64,000 nucleotides of DNA from Bradyrhizobium sp. AZCC 1610 (lineage in GTDB: Bacteria; Pseudomonadota; Alphaproteobacteria; Rhizobiales; Xanthobacteraceae). Positions within the stretch are counted from its first letter, which is position 1. Each line of letters begins with the position of its first letter. Position numbers and translations under genes: made by a program. This document shows positions 25,061 through 34,110 of this stretch, piece after piece. The notes beneath the pieces were generated by a model. The model did no database searches. It saw nothing but the letters and a program-made list of their open reading frames with translations, and was not told where the DNA came from. The stretch covers positions 6,977,001-7,041,000 of the forward strand of contig NZ_JAZHRR010000001.1 of assembly GCF_036924515.1 (NCBI RefSeq). Direction: 5' to 3'.

Positions 25061-26641
25061 ATGCCACTTTCGCAAGCCACGCCGGGCATTGTCGGACCAT
25101 TTTCAGGCCTCGACGTACCGTGGCTGCTGCGGATGCGCGCCGAGAGCCGCCGCAACCATCCATTCCTGATCTGGGCGCCGTTCGAGGGCCCGGCGCGGAG
25201 CTGGTCCTACGGCGAATTCCACGAACGCGTCGGCGCGCTTTCCGCCGGCCTCGTCAAACGCGGCATCAAGCCGGGCGAATATGTGCTGATCCATCTCGAC
25301 AATTGCATCGAGGCTGTTCTGGCCTGGTTTGCCTGCGTCGAACTCGGCGCCATCGCGGTCACCACCAACACCCGCTCGGCAGCGGCCGAGATGGAATATT
25401 TCGCCGGTCATTGCGGCGCGGTCGCCGCCATCACCCAACCCGCTTATGCCGAGCTGATCTCGGCCAATTGCCGCGGCCTGCGCTGGATCGCCGTCATCTC
25501 GCATGATGCCGGCAGCACGCCGGCGCGGGGCGCGCCGCGCGGCGACAGCTTTGAGCAACTCTTCGCCGACAGCACCGACCGGCCGCGCCGCGCCGCCGAC
25601 CCGTTCGCGCCGTGCAGCGTTCAATACACCTCGGGCACCACGTCACGGCCGAAGGCAGTGCTGTGGACGCATGCCAACGCATTGTGGGGCGCCAAGATCA
25701 ACGCCGCGCATGAGGATCTGCACGCGGGCGACGTGCACCAGACCTATCTGCCGCTGTTTCACACCAACGCGCTGGCCTATTCGATGCTGGCGACGCTGTG
25801 GGTTGGTGCTTCTTGCGTGATCCAGCCGCGGTTTTCGGCGAGCCGGTTCTGGAGCGTGGCGCTTGCGCACAACTGCACCTGGACCTCGACCATCCCCTTC
25901 TGCATGAAGGCGCTGCTGGAACATGAGATTCCGAAGAGCCACAAGTTCCGGCTCTGGGGCACTGCGGTATCCGAGCCGCCGCCATTTGCCGCCTTCGGCG
26001 TCAAGACGATCGGCTGGTGGGGCATGACCGAAACCATCACGCACGGAATCGTCGGCGAAGTCGACCAGCCCAATACACCGATGTCGATCGGACGCGCCGC
26101 GCCCGAATATCAGATCCGCATCGTCAAAGACGACGGCACGCCGACGAACGTCGGCGGCACCGGCAATCTCCTGATCAAGGGCATTCCCGGCCTGTCGCTA
26201 TTTGCAGAATATCTGCACAACGAAAAGGCGACGCGCGAAAGTTTCGACGAGCACGGCTATTTCATCACCGGCGACCGTGTCACGCTGCTCGAGAACGGCT
26301 TCGTCCGCTTCGGCGACCGCACCAAGGACATGCTGAAGGTCGGTGGCGAGAACGTCGCGGCGTCCGAGATCGAACAGGTGATTGCTGTGGTGCCGGGCGT
26401 GCGCGAGGCCGCGGTAGTGGCGAAGAAGCATCCGATGCTGGATGAAGTGCCCGTCGTGTTCATCATTCCGCAGGCCGGCGTCAACGGCGCACCGGCCGAC
26501 CTGCATGACACGGTCATGACCGCCTGCCGCACTTCGCTGGCGGACTTCAAGGTGCCGCGCGAAATCCATTTCGTCGACGACATGCCGCGCTCGACACTGG
26601 AGAAGGTGGCGAAGGCGGAATTGCGGAAGATGCTCGGGTGA
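25061..26641 (+). CDS. Acyl-CoA synthetase (AMP-forming)
   Basis: 526 residues of the ANL superfamily: adenylates a carboxylic acid and transfers it to CoA. The P-loop-like motif YTSGTTSRPKAV (about 190-201), GWWGMTET, the ITGDR motif, and the hinge and C-terminal lysine region (KVGGENVAASEIEQ; STLEKVAKAELR) are all present. The substrate (fatty, aromatic or other acid) cannot be told. A strong GGAGGA precedes ATG 25061. No operon partner is visible. Confidence 0.92.
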   Translation: MPLSQATPGIVGPFSGLDVPWLLRMRAESRRNHPFLIWAPFEGPARSWSYGEFHERVGALSAGLVKRGIKPGEYVLIHLDNCIEAVLAWFACVELGAIAVTTNTRSAAAEMEYFAGHCGAVAAITQPAYAELISANCRGLRWIAVISHDAGSTPARGAPRGDSFEQLFADSTDRPRRAADPFAPCSVQYTSGTTSRPKAVLWTHANALWGAKINAAHEDLHAGDVHQTYLPLFHTNALAYSMLATLWVGASCVIQPRFSASRFWSVALAHNCTWTSTIPFCMKALLEHEIPKSHKFRLWGTAVSEPPPFAAFGVKTIGWWGMTETITHGIVGEVDQPNTPMSIGRAAPEYQIRIVKDDGTPTNVGGTGNLLIKGIPGLSLFAEYLHNEKATRESFDEHGYFITGDRVTLLENGFVRFGDRTKDMLKVGGENVAASEIEQVIAVVPGVREAAVVAKKHPMLDEVPVVFIIPQAGVNGAPADLHDTVMTACRTSLADFKVPREIHFVDDMPRSTLEKVAKAELRKMLG

Positions 26642-26663
26642 GAGGCGCGATTATCGCGGGGAC

Positions 26664-27761
26664 TCAATAATACCCGAACGCCACCGGGCGGAAGGCGTGC
26701 AGCAAATTCTGGTCGATCTTGTCGCCCATTTCTTCCATCATGCCGAACGCCCGGGCGTGGGTGAACTGCAGCCGGTAGGCGCGCTTCTCGACCAGGGCGG
26801 CATAGATATCCACGATCGTGGTCAGCCGCACGATGTCGCTGATCTGCTTGTCGTTCAGGCCGTTGGGATAGCCGGTGCCGTCGAGGAATTCGTGGTGGTG
26901 CAGCACCACGTCGAGCATTTCGGGCGGGAAACCGCCCTGCGCGATCAGAGCGTCATAGCCGCGGCGCGGATGCTGGCGCATCTCTTCCATCTCTTCCAGC
27001 GTCAGCGGGCCCGGCTTGTCCAGGATCGCCACCGGAATGAAGGCCTTGCCGACGTCGTGCAGCAGCGCGGCACGGGCGAGACGGCGCTGGTCGTCCTCGC
27101 GCATGCCAAGATGCTGCGCGTAGGCTACCGCAAAGCCGGTGACAAAGAGACAATGGCGGTAGCTGCCGGCGTGATGGCAGCCGACCGTCGTCAGCCATTC
27201 CCGCAAGGACGAATGCTTGATCGCCTTGAGAATCTTGTTCTCGGCCTCGACGATGTCGCTGTATTTCAGGGGGACGCCGGCCGGAAGCTTTTCGAAGATC
27301 TTGACCATCACGGCATGCGCCGCTTCGACGCCCCGGTTCAGGACCTTGCCGCGATCGGTCTCGTCATATCCGTCGCTGTCCGGAAACGCGGCGCGAATCC
27401 GCTGCAGGATGCCTTGCGCGTCGAACGGCCGCGCGATGGTGTCGGTGGCGCCGAGCGCCCAGGCCTGCATCGATCCGTGATGCAGCGCGTCGGCCAGCAC
27501 GAACAGCCGCGGCATTTCGCGATAGGCTTCGGCCCGCAGCTTGTTGCGCACCAGCTGCACACTCTCGGCGGAGCGCAGGTTGATGTCGACCACGATGCCC
27601 GCCAGGTCGCGCTCCGGCGCGTCGGGAATATCTGATGTCGCGATGGTATCGACCTGACCGACGGATCGTAGAATGCTGGCGAGTTCGCTGCTTTGATCGC
27701 TCCGATCCGAAGCCAGCAGCAGCCGGCGCTTGGTCGAAGTCTTGTTGGCTACCGATGTCAT
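26664..27761 (-). CDS. HD-GYP domain protein with receiver-like N-terminus
   Basis: 365 residues. An N-terminal CheY-like module (10-130, with VVDINL at the phosphoacceptor position, but lacking the usual acidic pair) is joined to an HD-GYP domain containing LLHDVGKAFIP, HHHEFLDGTGYPNG and TTIVDIYAALVEKR. HD-GYP enzymes hydrolyse cyclic di-GMP; the metal ligands and GYP motif appear intact. The ATG at 27761 starts the module. Divergent from the alpha/beta hydrolase gene. Confidence 0.9.
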   Translation of the reverse strand: MTSVANKTSTKRRLLLASDRSDQSSELASILRSVGQVDTIATSDIPDAPERDLAGIVVDINLRSAESVQLVRNKLRAEAYREMPRLFVLADALHHGSMQAWALGATDTIARPFDAQGILQRIRAAFPDSDGYDETDRGKVLNRGVEAAHAVMVKIFEKLPAGVPLKYSDIVEAENKILKAIKHSSLREWLTTVGCHHAGSYRHCLFVTGFAVAYAQHLGMREDDQRRLARAALLHDVGKAFIPVAILDKPGPLTLEEMEEMRQHPRRGYDALIAQGGFPPEMLDVVLHHHEFLDGTGYPNGLNDKQISDIVRLTTIVDIYAALVEKRAYRLQFTHARAFGMMEEMGDKIDQNLLHAFRPVAFGYY

Positions 27762-28092
27762 GAAACCCCAGACCCCTAGCGGTGATGACCTGCAACCGAA
27801 GCTAGCGGACAAGGAGTTCCCCGGGGCTTAAGAGGGATGCTGAAAGCGAACTACCATAGACGCTAAAATTTTAGCGATCTGGTTCGTGATGCGCCGCGTC
27901 GAGACCGACATCCTCCCCGAAAGCGCATTCGCGAGCCGCGGGCTTGTGCGCTGCGGCACTGTCTGTCACGTGCTTGTCAATCAAGCGGGCCGCCGTAGAC
28001 GCACATTCCGTTTACGCATTTCCCAACGGCGGACCGATTGCGCTAGGATGAAACGAGACCGGAATTTCGCGTTATTTGCCTGGGAAATCGCA
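27762..28092. promoter_or_regulatory. Divergent intergenic region with a 16-bp perfect palindrome
   Basis: 331 bases between the HD-GYP and hydrolase genes. CGCTAAAATTTTAGCG at 27861-27876 is an exact palindrome, AT-rich in its centre, a good candidate for a regulator site. The hydrolase frame is open upstream to 27886 but without family similarity before 28093. Confidence 0.5.
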
Positions 28093-28881
28093 ATGCCGAC
28101 AATCGATCGTGACGGAGTGCGCATCTATTACGAGGTTCACGGCTCTGGCCCACCGTTGCTACTGACACACGGCTATTCGTCCACCAGTGGGATGTGGCAG
28201 GGCCAGATCGCGGCCTTGTCGCAACATCACAAACTTGTGTTGTGGGACATGCGGGGTCATGGCCAGTCCGGTTACCCCGAGGATAACTCGGCCTATAGCG
28301 AAGCGCTGACGGTCGCCGACATGGCAGCGCTGCTCGACACCGTCGGCGCCGACACCGCCATCGTTGGCGGACTCTCGCTCGGCGGCTACATGTCGCTGGC
28401 GTTCTACCGCGCCAATCCGGATCGCGTCCGTGCGCTACTGATCATCGACACCGGCCCGGGCTTCAAGAACGACGAGGCCCGTGAAGTCTGGAACAAGCGC
28501 GCGCATGACACCGGCGACCGCTTCGAGCGCGAGGGACTGGAGGTTCTGAAATCGGCCAGCCGCGAACGCTCCAGCGTCACCCATCGCGACGCATCGGGAC
28601 TGGCGCGCGCCGCGCGCGGCATGCTGACTCAGCGCGATGCCCGCGTGATCGAATCCTTGCCCGATATCAAGGTGCCGTCGCTGATCGTGGTCGGCGCCGA
28701 CGACACGCCGTTCCTCGCCGCCTCCGACTACATGGCCGCCAAGATTCCGGGCGCGCAGAAGGTGGTGATCCCGGCCGCCGGCCACGCCGTCAACATCGAC
28801 CAGCCGCAGGCCTTTATCGACGCCGTGCTGCCGTTCCTCGACGGCCTGGACACCAAGGCAACACGGAAAGCCGCGTCATGA
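28093..28881 (+). CDS. Alpha/beta hydrolase
   Basis: 262 residues with the complete hydrolase signature: HG oxyanion motif (LLLTHGYSS), DMRGHGQSG, nucleophile elbow GGLSLGG (Ser95), acid Asp in VVGADDTPF and catalytic His in PAAGHAVN. The sequence resembles 3-oxoadipate enol-lactonase or esterase types, but the substrate is unknown. The stop overlaps the next gene (ATGA), indicating one transcript. Confidence 0.9.
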   Translation: MPTIDRDGVRIYYEVHGSGPPLLLTHGYSSTSGMWQGQIAALSQHHKLVLWDMRGHGQSGYPEDNSAYSEALTVADMAALLDTVGADTAIVGGLSLGGYMSLAFYRANPDRVRALLIIDTGPGFKNDEAREVWNKRAHDTGDRFEREGLEVLKSASRERSSVTHRDASGLARAARGMLTQRDARVIESLPDIKVPSLIVVGADDTPFLAASDYMAAKIPGAQKVVIPAAGHAVNIDQPQAFIDAVLPFLDGLDTKATRKAAS

Positions 28882-29222
28882 AGGTAGAAGCTGTGGCCCT
28901 CGCCCTGATCGCAGGCAGCTTTAGCCAGGCTGCTGCGCAAAAACTGCCGCCGATCGGCGGCTCCTATCCGCCGCCTTTCACCGAAACGCTGTCGAACAAC
29001 ACGCCATTGGCGTTCGGCATGGACGCCGACGAAGCCGCGCGTGCGCTGGGCGCCCCGCTCAATTATGTCCGGGGCCGGCCGGGCGAGGAAATCTTCCTCG
29101 CATTCCGCAATATCGGCGGCAGCGGATTATTCTACAAGAAGGACCGGCTGTTTCTGCAATTCCGCAAGGGCAGACTGGCCGGCTGGAAGGGCGACTGGGG
29201 CCACAACTGGATGTGGCAGTAG
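28878..29222 (+). CDS. Small exported hypothetical protein
   Basis: 114 residues with a signal peptide (about 1-20, FSQAAA-QK) and a mature part of aromatic and Gly-rich segments (GGSYPPPFTET, GSGLFYKKDRLFLQF, GDWGHNWMWQ). No domain recognised. Its ATG overlaps the hydrolase stop, so the two are co-expressed. Confidence 0.75.
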   Translation: MKVEAVALALIAGSFSQAAAQKLPPIGGSYPPPFTETLSNNTPLAFGMDADEAARALGAPLNYVRGRPGEEIFLAFRNIGGSGLFYKKDRLFLQFRKGRLAGWKGDWGHNWMWQ

Positions 29223-29284
29223 CACTCGGCTCCGCAGATTCACGCAACCGACTGCGTGCGACCCAAAACAAGAAGGGATGACCC

Positions 29285-29959
29285 GTGGGACAGGATATCA
29301 AACTGACGGCTTCGGACGGTTTCAAACTGGGCGGCTATCGTGCCGACCCCACAGGCACGCCGAAAGCGGCCATCGTAGTGATCCAGGAGATCTTTGGCGT
29401 CAATCACCATATCCGCTCGGTCTGCGATCGGCTGGCCGGCGAAGGCTATGTCGCGATTGCGCCGTCGATCTTCGATCGCACCCAGCCGGACTTCCAGTGC
29501 GGCTATTCGCCTGACGAGATTGCGACCGCGCGAAAGTTCATCGCCAATCCCGATTGGGCCGCGATGCTGCGCGATAGCCAGGCCGCGATTGATGCCGTCA
29601 AGGATGCTGGTCCGGTCGGCATCATCGGATTCTGCCTCGGCGGCAGCGTCGCCTATGCTGCGGCAACCAAGCTGTCGGGACTATCGGTCGCGGTCGGCTA
29701 TTACGGCGGCGCCATCGTCCGCTTTGCCGACGACAAGCCGAAGGTGCCGACGCAACTGCATTTCGGCGAGAAGGATGCGGGCATTCCGCTGACCGACGTC
29801 GAAACCATCAAGGCCAAGCGGCCGGAAGTCGAAGTCCATATCTATCCCGGCGCGCAACACGGGTTTCACTGCGACGAGCGCGCAAGCTACGACAAGGCCA
29901 GCGCCGACATCGCCTGGCCGCGCAGCCTGGCGTTTTTCGCCAAGCATCTGGACAAATAG
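29285..29959 (+). CDS. Dienelactone hydrolase family protein
   Basis: 224 residues of the dienelactone hydrolase fold. Catalytic Cys117 sits in the elbow GFCLGGS, Glu35 in VIQEIFGV, Asp in FGEKDAGIP and His in AQHGFHC. Classic members open dienelactone in chloroaromatic breakdown, but most close relatives have unassigned roles. GTG 29285 is preceded by AAGGGATGA. It is about 60 bases after the exported protein, probably in the same operon. Confidence 0.92.
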   Translation: MGQDIKLTASDGFKLGGYRADPTGTPKAAIVVIQEIFGVNHHIRSVCDRLAGEGYVAIAPSIFDRTQPDFQCGYSPDEIATARKFIANPDWAAMLRDSQAAIDAVKDAGPVGIIGFCLGGSVAYAAATKLSGLSVAVGYYGGAIVRFADDKPKVPTQLHFGEKDAGIPLTDVETIKAKRPEVEVHIYPGAQHGFHCDERASYDKASADIAWPRSLAFFAKHLDK

Positions 29960-29977
29960 CGCGCAAATCTCTCCGCC

Positions 29978-30056
29978 GTCATTCCGGGGCGTGCGCAGCA
30001 CGAACCCGGAATCTCGAGATTCCGGGTTCGATGCTCTCGCATCGCCCCGGAATGAC
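29978..30056. repeat. Two-part palindromic repeat, GTCATTCCGG type
   Basis: Starts GTCATTCCGGGG and ends CCCCGGAATGAC, with an internal perfect GAATCTCGAGATTC palindrome and CGATGC/GCATCG stem. Same family as 21185-21225. Confidence 0.8.
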
Positions 30057-30073
30057 GGACCGCAACTAACCCC

Positions 30074-31081
30074 TTACTCGCCCTTGACGCCGGTGGCCTT
30101 CACGACATCGGCCCACCGTTCGTAATCGCGGCGCAGGACTTTCTCAAACGTTTCCGCCGATCCGCCCACCGGTATGAGGCTGAGCGTCTCGATCCCGGCG
30201 ACGCCCTCGGGCGAGGCGATGATGCGGGCGAGTTCGTCCGAAAGCTTCTTCACGATCTCCTTTGGCGTCGCGGCGGGCACGAACACGCCAAGCCAGCCTT
30301 CGATCTCAAAACCGGGGTAACCGAGTTCGGACATCGTCGGCACGTCGGGCAACGCTTTCCTGCGCTTCTCGCCGCCAACCGCCAGAGCCCGGAGCTTGCC
30401 CGCCTTGATTTGCGCGCTCGCCGTGGTCAGGTCCTGGAACGCCGAGGTAACCGTGTTGGCGAGCAAGTCGTTCGTGAGAGGCGCCGAGCCGCGATAGGGG
30501 ACATGGGTCATGTCGATATTGGCGTTCTTCTTGAGCAACTCGCCGTAGAGGTGGGACGTCGTGGCGTTGCCGAAGGTGCCGTAAGGCTTGCCGGGGTTCG
30601 CCTTGGCATAATCGATCAGCTCCTTGACGGACTTGATCGGCTGCTGCTCTGGGACCACCAGAACGATGGTCGACAAGGCGATCTGGGTGACAGGCGCGAG
30701 ATCCTTGAAAACATCGTAAGGCAGTTTGGCAACGAGGCTCGGCGCCTGAATAATCTGCGTGATGCCGATCAGCACGGTGTGGCCATCCGGCTGCGCCTTG
30801 GCCACGTTGTCGTTGCCGACCACGCCGCCGCCGCCCGACTTGTTCTCCACGACGACGGCTTGCTTCCACGACTCCGATAATTTGTTGGCAAGCAACCGGG
30901 CCAGGACGTCGGTGGCTCCGCCCGCGGGATACGGCACGACGAAGGTGATGCGCCGGCTCGGATAGGGATCCGCCGCCGACACCGGATGCGAAGAGGCACA
31001 CAAAGCCGTTACGGCGATGGAAGCGAGCAACGCGGCCGCGGTCGCCGCGCGCACCACGCGAGCCGGCAAATGATAGTTCAT
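30074..31081 (-). CDS. Tripartite tricarboxylate transporter (Bug) binding protein, orphan
   Basis: 335 residues with a long signal peptide (to about 36, PVSAADP) and Bug motifs (FVVPYPAGGATDVLARLL, NKSGGGGVVGN, HVPYRGSAPLTNDLLA). ATG 31081 is chosen since GGAG lies seven bases upstream; ATG 31087 is too close to it. No membrane partners are nearby. Only moderately similar to the other Bug protein in this window. Confidence 0.93.
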   Translation of the reverse strand: MNYHLPARVVRAATAAALLASIAVTALCASSHPVSAADPYPSRRITFVVPYPAGGATDVLARLLANKLSESWKQAVVVENKSGGGGVVGNDNVAKAQPDGHTVLIGITQIIQAPSLVAKLPYDVFKDLAPVTQIALSTIVLVVPEQQPIKSVKELIDYAKANPGKPYGTFGNATTSHLYGELLKKNANIDMTHVPYRGSAPLTNDLLANTVTSAFQDLTTASAQIKAGKLRALAVGGEKRRKALPDVPTMSELGYPGFEIEGWLGVFVPAATPKEIVKKLSDELARIIASPEGVAGIETLSLIPVGGSAETFEKVLRRDYERWADVVKATGVKGE

Positions 31082-31429
31082 GGTCATACTCCGGATTGCA
31101 GGCACTTAGCCGAACAATCCGGCGCGCCTAGATTTGACGACGTCCTTCTACATCGCTGCAGTGCAACTTGGAATAAGGTTTCGAATGCAGTCAGCGCATA
31201 GCGCTAATTTATCGCAACCAAAACGGCTCGACAGCGATGCGCGGGCGTCATCACTACCTCCAGACGTGCGAAGCCGCATGTCCGCCACTGCAAGTTAGAT
31301 GCGGAACGCAGAACCCGCTGGTTCGAAACAGATAATGAATTTTACTGGTCAAATGCGAGGCATTTGCCTGACACAAAGGCTCAGGAAAAGAGCCGGCTCA
31401 AATGACGGCCCGATGAAGGGCTTCACGCC
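31082..31429. other. 348-base intergenic region
   Basis: No gene seen. CAAATGC-GAG-GCATTTG (31350-31366) is a perfect small hairpin and could end transcription from the Wza-like gene, but lacks a T-run. Confidence 0.4.
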
Positions 31430-32170
31430 CTAGAACCAGCGCTCGCTGACCAGCACGGTGTCGCCGGGACTGATCGGGCTGCCGGGCGGAACGACGAAGC
31501 GCGCCGTTCCCGACCCATCGGTGTGAGTGACCGTGACACGATCGCGCAGGGCGCGCGGCGAAAAGCCGCCGGCGATCGCCACCGCGCTCTCGACCGTCAT
31601 GTTGGGTACGTAGGGATATTGCCCGGGTGCTGCGACCTCGCCGAGAATGAAGAACGGCCGATAGGCTTCGATCTCCACCGCGACCGACGGATCCCTGATG
31701 AAGCCGGCGCGCAGTTTCGCCGATATCCCTGCCGCCAGTCCCGCCGTGGTGCGGCCGCGCGCCGGCACCGAACCGATCAGCGGCATCGTGATCGAGCCGC
31801 CGGCGTCGATCGCGTAGGTGTTGGTCAGGCCTTCCTGGCCGTAGACAACGACGCGCAGCCTGTCACCGGCATCGAGATGATAGGCGGTATCGTATCGCAC
31901 GGGTGCGGATTCGACATAGGCCGCGGGCGCGGCAACGACGACGGGGGCTGGTGCTGCGGCAAAGGCCGAGCGAAGCGCGCCGATCGCGCCGCCGCCCGAA
32001 TTGGCCACGACTGACTGCGGCGGCGGGCTGTTGGCGTGGCCATAGGCCATCTGGTCGAGATCGCCTTGCGGCGCGACCGCAACCGGCCCGGTCGTGCGCA
32101 TGCAGCCCGACAGAGCGAGCGCGGTGATGATCGCAGTGATCGGTATTCGAAACGCGCGCACAACCCGCAC
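31430..32170 (-). CDS. Polysaccharide export (Wza-like) lipoprotein
   Basis: 246 residues. A lipoprotein signal with lipobox LSGC (Cys at residue 23) is followed by a linker and the Poly_export domain (DAGDRLRVVVYGQEGLTN; SITMPLIGSVPARGRT) and a SLBB-type domain (FFILGEVAAPGQYPYVPNM). Such proteins form the outer-membrane outlet for exopolysaccharide. No polysaccharide-synthesis genes adjoin it, so it may act with a distant cluster. It starts at a GTG with GAGGGATGGG before it. Confidence 0.9.
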   Translation of the reverse strand: MRVVRAFRIPITAIITALALSGCMRTTGPVAVAPQGDLDQMAYGHANSPPPQSVVANSGGGAIGALRSAFAAAPAPVVVAAPAAYVESAPVRYDTAYHLDAGDRLRVVVYGQEGLTNTYAIDAGGSITMPLIGSVPARGRTTAGLAAGISAKLRAGFIRDPSVAVEIEAYRPFFILGEVAAPGQYPYVPNMTVESAVAIAGGFSPRALRDRVTVTHTDGSGTARFVVPPGSPISPGDTVLVSERWF

Positions 32171-32314
32171 TCAGCCCATCCCTCAAAAGCGAGACAGCTC
32201 TAGTCTTGCACCGGGTATGGTTAATAAAGGGTTTTGTAGAGGCGAACGCGCATGCGGGAGGGATGAAGGAAGCTCCCTCTCTCCCCGTAAAGAACGGGGA
32301 GAGAAGAAAACAAA

Positions 32315-32971
32315 TCAGGCACTCACGCCGACGCCGATCGGGCACGACACGCCGGTGCCGCCCAATCCGCAATAGCCGGCCGGGTTCTTGGCGAGATATT
32401 GCTGGTGATAGTCCTCGGCGAAATAGAATTCGCCCGATGGCGCGATTTCGGTGGTGATGACGCCGAGACCCTTCGCCGCCAGTGCCTTCTGGTACGTTGC
32501 CTTCGACGCGTCGGCGGCTTGGCGCTGCGCATCGCCGAAGGTGTAGATCGCCGAGCGATACTGGGTGCCGACATCGTTGCCCTGGCGCATGCCCTGCGTC
32601 GGGTTGTGACTTTCCCAGAACGTCTTCAGGAGCTGCTCATAGGGGACCTTCTTCGGATCGAACACGACCAGCACCACTTCGGTATGTCCGGTGCGGCCCG
32701 AGCAGACCTCCTCATAGGTCGGATTGGGCGTATGTCCGCCGGCATAGCCGACGGCGGTCGCATGGATGCCGTCACCGAGCTCCCAGAACTTGCGCTCTGC
32801 GCCCCAGAAACAGCCGAGGCCGAACACCGCCTGCTCGAGGCCTGCGGGATAGGGCGGCTGCAGCTTGCGGCCGTTGACGAAATGCGTGGTGGCGGTCGGT
32901 ATCGGGGTGGCACGGCCCGACAGCGCTTCGGCGGCGCTTGGCAACGCGGTGGTCTTGCGCATGAACAACAT
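32315..32971 (-). CDS. msrA: Peptide methionine sulfoxide reductase MsrA
   Basis: 218 residues. Reduces methionine-S-sulfoxide in proteins. Catalytic Cys54 is in GCFWGAE; YSAIYTF-type substrate contacts and the C-terminal resolving cysteines ([12 protein letters not shown]) are present. The N-terminal 40 residues are longer than the minimal enzyme. GGAGGT precedes the ATG. Confidence 0.96.
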   Translation of the reverse strand: MLFMRKTTALPSAAEALSGRATPIPTATTHFVNGRKLQPPYPAGLEQAVFGLGCFWGAERKFWELGDGIHATAVGYAGGHTPNPTYEEVCSGRTGHTEVVLVVFDPKKVPYEQLLKTFWESHNPTQGMRQGNDVGTQYRSAIYTFGDAQRQAADASKATYQKALAAKGLGVITTEIAPSGEFYFAEDYHQQYLAKNPAGYCGLGGTGVSCPIGVGVSA

Positions 32972-33099
32972 GGAGTACCTCCAGGCGGGACATCGGCGGA
33001 CGCGACAACGGCGTCGGCCGGTTGGACTTCTATATATGTCTTTACGCCAGATGCCGCAGCCCTGTTATGCCGCGCCCCGCGGGCGGGCGGCGGGCCGGG

Positions 33100-33417
33100 T
33101 CAGTCCCGCGAATAGCCGATCAATGGCTTGCGGGGCCGGAACAGGATCATGAGCAGAATGCCGACCACGCCCAGCACGGCAAAAACCGGCTGATCCAGCA
33201 GGACCTTGATGACGCTGTTCCAGAGCCACGGCGCGGTACCCTCGACCCAGGTCCGGAATGCAAGCTGGCTGGACTGATGGATGTCGTTCCAGAACTGGCC
33301 AAACCGGGTAAACCGCAGGGTCTGGTCGGCGACGAAACGGGCGCCGTCATAGACCATGAAGATGAATCCGCCGGCCAGGAGCAGCAGGCCGATTAGCCGG
33401 AAAAAACCGCGGATCAT
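33100..33417 (-). CDS. Conserved membrane protein, two membrane segments
   Basis: 105 residues with hydrophobic segments at about 8-24 and 77-93 separated by a soluble stretch (FTRFGQFWNDIHQSSQLAFR). Ends in a basic tail (FRPRKPLIGYSRD). No family name recalled; the pattern is consistent with small conserved alphaproteobacterial inner-membrane proteins. Confidence 0.7.
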   Translation of the reverse strand: MIRGFFRLIGLLLLAGGFIFMVYDGARFVADQTLRFTRFGQFWNDIHQSSQLAFRTWVEGTAPWLWNSVIKVLLDQPVFAVLGVVGILLMILFRPRKPLIGYSRD

Positions 33418-33548
33418 GCGTCACCTTATATCTATCGCCCCCAAAAGGCCGTCAGCCAATACCGGGGGCACCCCGAAATTCAACCTCGTCAGCACCTTAC
33501 GCGCCATTTTCGCCCCCTTTCCGGCCTTTTGGGGAGGGGCGGAAAGCG

Positions 33549-33610
33549 TTGACGGTGCATGACGCGCCCTCTATAAGACCCCCAATGGCGGCGGGCGCAA
33601 TCCCGCCGCC
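33549..33610 (+). promoter_or_regulatory. rpsT promoter and leader hairpin
   Basis: TTGACG (33549-33554) and TATAAG (33572-33577) are 17 bases apart, a near-consensus vegetative promoter. Transcription would start near 33584, leaving a leader of about 205 bases. A very stable hairpin begins at once: GGCGGCGGG (33587-33595) pairs with CCCGCCGCC (33602-33610). The rest of 33418-33789 has no gene. Confidence 0.65.
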
Positions 33611-33789
33611 GCTGTTCTTTGAGCAGCGCCGCTTACGGGAGCATTTTGGCTTCCGTCCATGGCATCCTCAAGAACGGCTTACGTCAGAACACCCTGGAAA
33701 ACACAACCAGTGTCGATCACGCAATTTGAACGGCCGGCGCGCTCAAGCCCGACCACCCGAGCGATGACAGCCGAAGGATAGTTGAGAAC

Positions 33790-34056
33790 ATGGCCAATAC
33801 CTCTTCCGCCAAAAAGGCGACCCGCAAGATTGCCCGCCGCACCATCGTCAACAAGTCGCGCCGCACCCAGATGCGTGGCGCGGTTCGGACTGTCGAGGAG
33901 GCGATCAAGAGCGGCGATCGCGAGGCGGCGCTCAAGGCGATGCAGCACGCGGAACCGGAACTGATGCAGGCCGCGCAGCGCAACATCATTCACAAGAACA
34001 ATGCGAGCCGGAAGGTGTCGCGCCTGACGCACGCGATCGCCAAGCTCGCGAAGTGA
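33790..34056 (+). CDS. rpsT: 30S ribosomal protein S20
   Basis: 88 residues, Lys/Arg/Ala-rich ([40 protein letters not shown]), matching S20 over its whole length. It binds 16S rRNA in early 30S assembly. Its position immediately upstream of dnaA is typical of Bradyrhizobium and relatives. It has its own promoter and terminator. Confidence 0.98.
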   Translation: MANTSSAKKATRKIARRTIVNKSRRTQMRGAVRTVEEAIKSGDREAALKAMQHAEPELMQAAQRNIIHKNNASRKVSRLTHAIAKLAK

Positions 34057-34080
34057 ACTGACAGAAATAGATATTCGTCA

Positions 34081-34110
34081 AAAGCCCGGCTTCGCCGGGC
34101 TTTTGTTTTT
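34081..34110 (+). terminator. Rho-independent terminator after rpsT
   Basis: AAAGCCCGGC (34081-34090) pairs with GCCGGGCTTT (34094-34103) around TTC, then a T-rich run to 34110. Confidence 0.92.
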
